A DNA stretch of 11,768 nt from Deltaproteobacteria bacterium (lineage in GTDB: Bacteria; Desulfobacterota; Binatia; UBA9968), in contig JACPDC010000346.1 in assembly GCA_016184235.1 (NCBI GenBank), forward strand, positions 1-11,768, read 5' to 3'. The translations under genes were made by a program, and so were the position numbers. Within the stretch, counting starts at the first letter, position 1, and each line of letters begins with the position of its first letter. The notes under the pieces are model-generated. The model saw only the letters and a list, made by a program, of their open reading frames with translations. It searched no databases and was not told where the DNA came from. Of this stretch, positions 7,192-11,768 are shown in pieces.

Positions 7192-7220
7192 ACCATAGTG
7201 GCTGGCAGCCCGGCTGTCAA
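7192..7220 (-). promoter_or_regulatory. Sigma70-type promoter of the SDR gene
   Basis: On the minus strand TTGACA (7220-7215) is separated by exactly 17 bases from TATGGT (7197-7192). A start near 7185 leaves a leader of about 27 bases containing the ribosome binding site. The spacer holds an 11-base inverted repeat, GGCTG-G-CAGCC (7200-7210), a plausible operator position. This is the best promoter match in the window. Confidence 0.65.
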
Positions 7221-7247
7221 GAATCAAGGGCGGGGGTATTGACAGCC
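7212..7247. repeat. Perfect 9-bp inverted repeat carrying both divergent -35 boxes
   Basis: GGCTGTCAA (7212-7220) and TTGACAGCC (7239-7247) are exact reverse complements separated by 18 bases. Each arm contains one outward-facing TTGACA, for the SDR gene on the left and the binding-protein operon on the right. The spacer contains a run of five G's. The repeat extends past the -35 consensus by three bases on each side, so it is more than two back-to-back promoters. It may bind a dimeric regulator. Confidence 0.75.
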
Positions 7248-7267
7248 TACGACCATTGTTGTAGGGA
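7239..7267 (+). promoter_or_regulatory. Candidate promoter of the tandem binding-protein ABC operon
   Basis: TTGACA (7239-7244) is followed after 17 bases by TAGGGA (7262-7267), a weak -10 with only the leading TA conserved. A start near 7274 would give a leader of about 67 bases. The -35 is perfect and lies in the divergent inverted repeat. A weak -10 would fit a promoter needing an activator, which is inference. Confidence 0.35.
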
Positions 7268-7340
7268 CGGGGGTCGCCGCAATCGAGCTCTCTATGCAAT
7301 GGCGGAGAGATCCAAGTTTATCGGTGGAAAGGAGACTTTT

Positions 7341-8330
7341 ATGGGAAAGGCAGGACGTTTAGGCGTTACGGCTCTTTGGAGCCTGGTGGCTGTTTTTGCG
7401 CTTTTGTTCACCCAGGCGTCTTCACAAGGCGAGACCATCGACGAGGTATATAAAAAGGCCCTCAAGGAAGAAGGGGTGCTGAACTGTTATTGCTCGCTCG
7501 CCCAGATCAACGCGGAGAGGATTTACCCGGTATTCGAGAAGCGCTTTCCCGGTATCAGGATAAACCACGTGGATGCCACCTCCGATAAGCTTGCCGCCCG
7601 CGCCATCACCGAGGCGCGCGGTGGGAGAGTGATCGCCGACCTTCTGGAATTCGGCATCGAGAACATCGCCCAGGTTTACGATCAGGGGTTGGTGTTGGAG
7701 AAGCTCCCTCCCGAGGCGGCGGAGTACCCGAATAATCTGAAGGGCTCTTACTGGATAGCGAACAACCTGATCTTCTTCGTCGGCGCGTGGAATACCAAGA
7801 ACGTGAAGAAGGGCGAAGAGCCCAAGTCCTTTGATGATTTTGCCGATCCGAAATGGAAGGGCAGGCTGATCGCCGAACCTAGAGATGCGGAGCTGCTTAT
7901 TGGATTGATGCACAAGTACAACAGTCTGGAGAAGGCGCGGGCTATCCTCGCGAAGATCGCCGCCAACGGCGTCGAATTTCACAAGGGCCACTCCCAGCTT
8001 GCGGAGCTATTGGTCGCCGGACAGGCCGGCGCCTGTTTTACCTGCTATTCGCACCATTATCCGCGGCGGATCCAGAAAGGGGCGCCCCTGGGTTATTTCC
8101 TGACGGAAGGAGTAGGCGGGATCATCGGCGTCGCGGTCTTGAAAAACCCGCCGCACCCCAATACCGCGTGGCTGTTTGCGCGCTGGGCCGCCTCCGAGGA
8201 GGGGCAAAAGGTGTATGCCGCGGGCGGCCGCACCCCTGCCCATCCGAAGGTCGAGCCCAAGGAAAAGGTCCGGCCGAAGGCGATTTACGCCGTGGGAATC
8301 GAGGGCGTGATTGCAGGCCCGTGCGTCTAA
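7341..8330 (+). CDS. ABC transporter substrate-binding protein A (first of tandem pair, short C terminus)
   Basis: A 329-residue periplasmic binding protein of the same broad family as iron/thiamine-type binders. The ATG at 7341 has AAAGGAG 6 bases upstream and opens a signal peptide (GRLGVTALWSLVAVFALLF, cut near residue 29). Mature landmarks are EVYKKALKEEGVLNCYC, RFPGIRINHVDATSDKL, FDDFADPKWKGRLIAEPRD and EFHKGHSQLAELLVAGQ. Then comes CFTCYSHHYPRR (Cys232, Cys235) where relatives have the hinge ligand tyrosine, and GGRTPAHPKVEP. By eye it is about 60 percent identical to the next protein. Unlike that protein it ends soon after IYAVG, in an unmatched GVIAGPCV, and lacks the final EFPKYEKIWKEIF helix. 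Extra cysteines 49, 51 and 328 are not shared with its neighbour. It is first in the operon, with 23 bases to the next gene. Binding should survive because the missing helix is peripheral, but this is uncertain. Confidence 0.9.
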   Translation: MGKAGRLGVTALWSLVAVFALLFTQASSQGETIDEVYKKALKEEGVLNCYCSLAQINAERIYPVFEKRFPGIRINHVDATSDKLAARAITEARGGRVIADLLEFGIENIAQVYDQGLVLEKLPPEAAEYPNNLKGSYWIANNLIFFVGAWNTKNVKKGEEPKSFDDFADPKWKGRLIAEPRDAELLIGLMHKYNSLEKARAILAKIAANGVEFHKGHSQLAELLVAGQAGACFTCYSHHYPRRIQKGAPLGYFLTEGVGGIIGVAVLKNPPHPNTAWLFARWAASEEGQKVYAAGGRTPAHPKVEPKEKVRPKAIYAVGIEGVIAGPCV

Positions 8331-8353
8331 TATATATAAGGAGGTATCTCAGG

Positions 8354-9373
8354 ATGACTATGCTCAGGAAGCTTTCACGGCTGACGGTGTTGGCCTTGGG
8401 TTTTTTGCTCGCCGCCGCCCCTGTGGTGTCGCAGGCTCAAAGCCTCGATGAGATTCACAAGAAGGCGGTGAAAGAGGGAGGGACGCTCAACTTCTACGGC
8501 ACCCTTGCGCAGATCAACGCCGAGAGAATTCTCCCGATCTTTGAGAAGCGTTTCCCGGGCATCAAGATCAACCACGTGGACGCCACCTCGGACAAGCTGG
8601 TGGCGCGAGCGGTGGCCGAAGCCCGCGGCGGCAAGACTATAGGAGACGTCCTGCAGATCCCGTTGGAGAATGTCGTCCAGGCGCACGACCAGGGTCTGTT
8701 GTTGGATACGACCCTCCCGGAAAGCGCGGCATACCCTGCGGGGATGAAGGGCCCCTTCTGGGTTTCCTCCGACCTGCAATTCTTTATCGCCGCCTGGAAC
8801 ACGAAACTGGTAAAGAAGGAGGAGGAGCCGAAGGAATTCGACGACTTCGCCGATCCGAGATGGAAGAACCGGCTGATCGCCGAGCCCAGGGATCTGGAGT
8901 TTCTCCTGGCTTTGGCGAAGTATAAGTTCAAGAGCGATGAGAAGGCTGCCGCCTTGTTGAAAAAGATTGCGGCCAACAACGTGGAGTTTCATAAGGGCCA
9001 CTCTCAGCTGGCGGAGCTGCTCGTGGCCGGGCAAGCGGCTGCCTGCTTTACGTGCTATTCCCATCATTACCCCAGGAGAATCAAGAAGGGCGCCCCGGTG
9101 AATTACATGCTGACCGAAGGGATCGCCTCGATCAACGCGACGGCTCTGTTTAAAAGCGCTCCGCATCCGAATACGGCGCTGCTGTTCGCCCGTTGGATGG
9201 CCAGCGAGGAGGGACAAAAAGCGATGGCGACGGGCGGTCGAACCCCCGCGCATCCGAAGGTGGAGCCGGTGGACAAGACCCGGACTCAGAAGATTTATGC
9301 CATCAGCGCCGCCGACATCAAGGAATTCCCCAAATACGAAAAGATCTGGAAGGAGATCTTCAAGCTCCGCTAG
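8354..9373 (+). CDS. ABC transporter substrate-binding protein B (second of tandem pair)
   Basis: A 339-residue periplasmic binding protein, paralogous to the preceding one. AAGGAGG lies 9 bases before the ATG at 8354; a second in-frame ATG at 8360 is possible. The signal peptide (LRKLSRLTVLALGFLLAAA) is probably cut after SQA at residue 28. Shared landmarks are RFPGIKINHVDATSDKL, FDDFADPRW, RLIAEPRD, EFHKGHSQLAELLVAGQ and CFTCYSHHYPRR (Cys231, Cys234). It has the complete C terminus EFPKYEKIWKEIFKLR. Where the two proteins share residues, codons often differ at third positions (for example in the GHSQLAELLVAG stretch), so the duplication is old and kept by selection rather than recent. It lies 47 bases before the permease. 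The protein should deliver its ligand to that permease. Differences around residues 45-50 and 255-262 may give a different ligand preference, which is inference. Confidence 0.92.
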   Translation: MTMLRKLSRLTVLALGFLLAAAPVVSQAQSLDEIHKKAVKEGGTLNFYGTLAQINAERILPIFEKRFPGIKINHVDATSDKLVARAVAEARGGKTIGDVLQIPLENVVQAHDQGLLLDTTLPESAAYPAGMKGPFWVSSDLQFFIAAWNTKLVKKEEEPKEFDDFADPRWKNRLIAEPRDLEFLLALAKYKFKSDEKAAALLKKIAANNVEFHKGHSQLAELLVAGQAAACFTCYSHHYPRRIKKGAPVNYMLTEGIASINATALFKSAPHPNTALLFARWMASEEGQKAMATGGRTPAHPKVEPVDKTRTQKIYAISAADIKEFPKYEKIWKEIFKLR

Positions 9374-9387
9374 CGGCGAGATCCATA

Positions 9388-9413
9388 CGCATGCCTTCCG
9401 GGCCGCGCATGCC
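9388..9413 (+). repeat. Repeated CGCATGCC able to form a hairpin before the permease start
   Basis: CGCATGCC occurs at 9388-9395 and 9406-9413. Because GCATGC is self-complementary, the copies at 9389-9394 and 9407-9412 can pair as a 6-bp stem with a 12-base loop. It sits in the 47-base gap between the second binding-protein gene and the permease, 8 bases before an ATG without a recognisable ribosome binding site. Such a hairpin could protect upstream mRNA or limit permease translation. Confidence 0.5.
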
Positions 9414-9420
9414 GTGAGAT

Positions 9421-11151
9421 ATGTCGACCATCGCTCTGTCAAGAACTATCAGAGAGAGCGTTCCGCTGCTGCGCGAGCCGGCCCTCCTGGTCCCGCTCGT
9501 CGGGGTGGGAGTGCTGATCTATCTCGCCATCCTGCCGCTTTTCATGCTGTTCTACGGGAGCTTCCAGGCGGAGGTAGCGCCCCGGCAGTTCATTCTTACC
9601 TTGCAAAACTACAAGGCCGCTTACGCCAGCGAATATACCTATTCCACGTTCGTGAATTCCGTTATCTTCGCTTCCGGGTCGGCCGGGCTGACCTTTCTCT
9701 TCGGGACCGCGCTCGCCTGGCTGGTCGAGCGCACGAACACGCCCCTCAGGATTATCTTTCTCCCGCTCGCGGTGGTTCCGCTGATTCTTCCCGGTGTGCT
9801 GGAATCGATCGCCTGGATTTTTCTCCTGAGCCCTAAGTTCGGCTACCTCAATGTGGCGTTGATGGCTCTTTTCGGCCTGGAGTCGGCGCCGTTCAACATC
9901 TTTTCCCTTCCGGGCATGATCTGGGCCCATTCGGTGGGGCAGGTCCCGCTCGCCTTTCTCATGATGGTGGCGGCCTTTAAATCGATGGACCCGTCGCTGG
10001 AGGAATCGGCGCTGATGTCCGGCGCCGGCACGGCGCAAACTCTCCGGCGAGTCACCCTGCCTCTGCTCATGCCCACTTGCGGCTCCGTCTTGCTGATCCT
10101 CTTCGTGCGCACGCTGGAGTCCTTCGAGACGCCGGCCCTGATCGGCATACCGGCCCGCATCTACGTCTACACCAGCGAGATTTACCTCGCCTTCAATCAA
10201 TACCCTCCGGACTACGGCCGCGGGGCGGCGCTTGCGGTAGGCTTGCTTCTGCTCAGCGCGGCCGGCGTCTGGCTCTACACGAGATCCACGCGCGAGGGAA
10301 AAAAGTTTCAAACCGTGACCGGCAAGGCCTTTCGGCCCCGCCAGTTCGATCTCGGACCGTGGCGTTGGGTGGGCTTCGCCTTTTTGATGACCTATTTCCT
10401 GATCGTCGTGCTGCTTCCCTTCCTGGTCATGCTCTGGGCTTCTTTTTTGCCGTTCTTCGCCACGCCGGGCTGGGATGCCCTGGAAAAGCTGACCTTCGAG
10501 AATTACCAATACCTGTATGGCTTCAGGCCCTTCTGGCGCGCGATGCAGAACAGCGTCCTCCTGGCGGTATTGACCGCGACTGTGGCGATGGTGCTCACCT
10601 CGCTGATCGCCTGGATCGTTTACAAGAGCCGGCTTCCCGGCTCCTGGATGCTCGATTTTCTCGCTTTCGTCCCCATCACCGTGCCGGGCATCGTGCTCGG
10701 CATGGCGCTGATTCTCCTCTACGTAGCTTTTCCCATACCGATTTACGGGACCGTCTGGGTTCTGCTCATCGCCTACGTAACGAGGTACATTCCCTACGGG
10801 ATGCGCTCGGCGTCCGGATCGATCATGCAGATACACGGCGAGCTGGAGGAGGCGGCGGCCGCTTCCGGCGCCTCGTGGTGGGAGACCTTCAAGCGGGTGA
10901 CGCTCCCGCTCCTGAGACCCGGGTTGGCGGCGGGCTGGATCTATATCTGTATCGTCTCGTTCCGCGAATTCTCGACCTCGGTCCTGTTGGCCACCGGTGA
11001 CAGCCAGGTGCTGTCGATCCTGCTCTTCGGCATGTTTGAGCAGGGACAGGTGACGGTTGTCGCCGCGATAGGCATCCTGATGATTCTCACCCTTTTGGCG
11101 ATCGTAGGCGTATTTTACAAGCTTTCCGGCCGCGTCGGCATTCAAACCTAG
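9421..11151 (+). CDS. ABC transporter permease, two fused transmembrane domains
   Basis: A 576-residue inner-membrane permease with two BPD_transp_1-type domains in one chain. The first hydrophobic segment is near residues 21-45. EAA-type loops that dock the ATPase are at about 194-217 (EESALMSGAGTAQT, then TLPLLMP) and about 474-500 (EELEEAAAASGASW, then TLPLLRPG). A linker with TGKAFRPR (300-307) joins the halves, identical to the motif in the permease at 974-2722. The ATG at 9421 has no clear ribosome binding site; a very short open frame from ATG 9391 ends at TGA 9415-9417 just before it and may help re-initiation. Downstream the ATPase starts after 26 bases. With two binding proteins upstream, this permease is the shared channel of the operon. 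Substrate unknown. The start is fairly but not fully certain; the family is secure. Confidence 0.93.
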   Translation: MSTIALSRTIRESVPLLREPALLVPLVGVGVLIYLAILPLFMLFYGSFQAEVAPRQFILTLQNYKAAYASEYTYSTFVNSVIFASGSAGLTFLFGTALAWLVERTNTPLRIIFLPLAVVPLILPGVLESIAWIFLLSPKFGYLNVALMALFGLESAPFNIFSLPGMIWAHSVGQVPLAFLMMVAAFKSMDPSLEESALMSGAGTAQTLRRVTLPLLMPTCGSVLLILFVRTLESFETPALIGIPARIYVYTSEIYLAFNQYPPDYGRGAALAVGLLLLSAAGVWLYTRSTREGKKFQTVTGKAFRPRQFDLGPWRWVGFAFLMTYFLIVVLLPFLVMLWASFLPFFATPGWDALEKLTFENYQYLYGFRPFWRAMQNSVLLAVLTATVAMVLTSLIAWIVYKSRLPGSWMLDFLAFVPITVPGIVLGMALILLYVAFPIPIYGTVWVLLIAYVTRYIPYGMRSASGSIMQIHGELEEAAAASGASWWETFKRVTLPLLRPGLAAGWIYICIVSFREFSTSVLLATGDSQVLSILLFGMFEQGQVTVVAAIGILMILTLLAIVGVFYKLSGRVGIQT

Positions 11152-11177
11152 CGCGCGGCGGCAATCACGGCTCCGTC

Positions 11178-11768
11178 ATGATCGAAATCAAGGCTCTGGT
11201 AAAGACCTTTGCGGATCGCAGCAGCGACCGCGTGCGAGCGGTGGATCACGTCTCCTTCAAGGTCGAGGACGGCCGATTCTACACGCTGTTGGGACCTTCG
11301 GGATGCGGCAAGACCACGACTCTGCGCTGCATCGCCGGGTTAGAGCGGCCGGACTCGGGGGAGATCGAGGTTGCCGGGACCAAGGTCTATTCCTCCGCAG
11401 GCGGAGCGTTCGTTCCCGCGTACCGAAGGCCCATCGGCATGGTGTTTCAGAGCTACGCGATCTGGCCGCATCTCACGGTGTTCGAAAACGTCGCGTTCCC
11501 GCTGCGGGTCGGGAAACAGCGGGTGGGCGGCGACGAGATCACGCGCAAAGCGCGCGGCGCGCTCGAGCAGGTCGAGCTCGCCGGCCTGGAGCAGCGCATG
11601 GCGACCCAGCTCTCGGGAGGCCAGCAGCAGCGCCTGGCCCTGGCGCGCGCCCTGGGGCGGGAGCCCCAGGTGCTTCTCTTGGACGAGCCGTTGAGCAACC
11701 TGGACGCGAAGCTCAGGGAGCGCATGAGGGTAGAGCTGCGCGAGCTGCAGCGGCGGCTGAGAATCACG
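11178..11768 (+). CDS. ABC transporter ATP-binding protein (3' truncated by window edge)
   Basis: The open frame from ATG 11178 runs to the last base of the window without a stop (197 codons). It contains a complete nucleotide-binding core: Walker A GPSGCGKT (39-46), Q-loop Gln91 in VFQSYAIWPH, signature LSGGQ (145-149), Walker B LLLDEP (166-171) and D-loop SNLDAKLR. The order and spacing match PotA/FbpC/UgpC-type importers, whose regulatory C-terminal domain would lie beyond the window. Family proteins have about 330-370 residues, so roughly half is visible. No strong ribosome binding site precedes the ATG, which is 26 bases after the permease stop; translational coupling is likely. This is the only ATPase gene in the window, so it may also power the left permease, which lacks one. 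Cytoplasmic, associated with the membrane permease. Confidence 0.95.
   Translation, partial: MIEIKALVKTFADRSSDRVRAVDHVSFKVEDGRFYTLLGPSGCGKTTTLRCIAGLERPDSGEIEVAGTKVYSSAGGAFVPAYRRPIGMVFQSYAIWPHLTVFENVAFPLRVGKQRVGGDEITRKARGALEQVELAGLEQRMATQLSGGQQQRLALARALGREPQVLLLDEPLSNLDAKLRERMRVELRELQRRLRIT

Noticed and set aside
7190..7201. CCAC-CATA-GTGG mini hairpin
   Set aside because: Only four pairs, and it coincides with the -10 of the SDR promoter, which explains the sequence better.
8311..8338. Possible internal promoter TTGCAG-N16-TATATA before binding protein B
   Set aside because: Transcription would begin at about the ribosome binding site (8338-8344) and remove it; the -35 is poor. The AT run more likely keeps the site unstructured.
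8375..9442. 355-codon minus-strand frame opposite binding protein B
   Set aside because: Antisense shadow of a conserved gene, without a ribosome binding site or recognisable motifs.
9439..11145. Very long open frame on the minus strand (568 codons) opposite the right permease
   Set aside because: Its product is highly charged and low in hydrophobic order, typical of the antisense of a GC-rich membrane protein gene. The plus strand encodes a clear permease.
1..11768. CRISPR arrays, tRNA or rRNA genes, insertion sequences, toxin-antitoxin or defence genes
   Set aside because: No repeat-spacer pattern, RNA-gene signature, transposase motif or defence domain was found on either strand. All gaps longer than 100 bases are covered by the listed regulatory features; no gene-free stretch exceeds 300 bases.

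Overview
The window is a GC-rich bacterial chromosome segment carrying ten genes or gene remnants, with no RNA genes, IS elements or CRISPR. Two solute-binding/permease transport loci, a major facilitator transporter, ring-cleavage-type enzymes, an Asp/Glu-racemase-fold protein and a short-chain dehydrogenase together suggest an accessory uptake-and-catabolism region. This is the kind of gene set seen in environmental proteobacteria and uncultured soil phyla (Rokubacteria-, Tectomicrobia- or Binatota-like). The lineage is inference; nothing here fixes taxonomy.

Layout. Bases 1-123 are the 3' end of a probable cupin gene, followed by an Asp/Glu racemase superfamily gene (176-904, +). Convergent to these is a minus-strand pair, a periplasmic binding protein (3913-2774) followed by a two-domain fused ABC permease (2722-974), with no ATPase next to it. 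Further right is an MFS transporter (5338-4046, -), divergent from a VOC/glyoxalase-fold protein (5440-5874, +) and a broken 3-hydroxyanthranilate 3,4-dioxygenase (5897-6359, +). An SDR oxidoreductase (7158-6388, -) converges on that remnant. It shares a compact divergent promoter region with the last operon (7341-11768, +): two tandem paralogous binding proteins, a fused permease and an ATPase cut off by the window edge.

How they may work together. The right-hand operon looks like a complete ABC importer with two alternative binding proteins. The left-hand pair could borrow an ATPase, possibly this one, because the two permeases are clearly related and share the linker motif TGKAFRPR. None of the three binding proteins has the adjacent Tyr-Tyr pair typical of ferric-ion binders, so an organic substrate fits better than iron. 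The enzymes would then process imported aromatic or carboxylic compounds. No substrate can be named from sequence alone.

Main points for a second look: the dioxygenase has lost about 90 bases encoding its third iron ligand and changes reading frame; the racemase-fold protein lacks both catalytic cysteines; the tandem binding proteins share an unusual CFTC motif and one has lost its C-terminal helix; the divergent promoters at 7192-7267 lie on a perfect 9-base inverted repeat; the 9-mer TTCTTGACA recurs upstream of three transcription units; and a 16-base perfect palindrome (4019-4034) lies between the MFS gene and the left binding-protein promoter.
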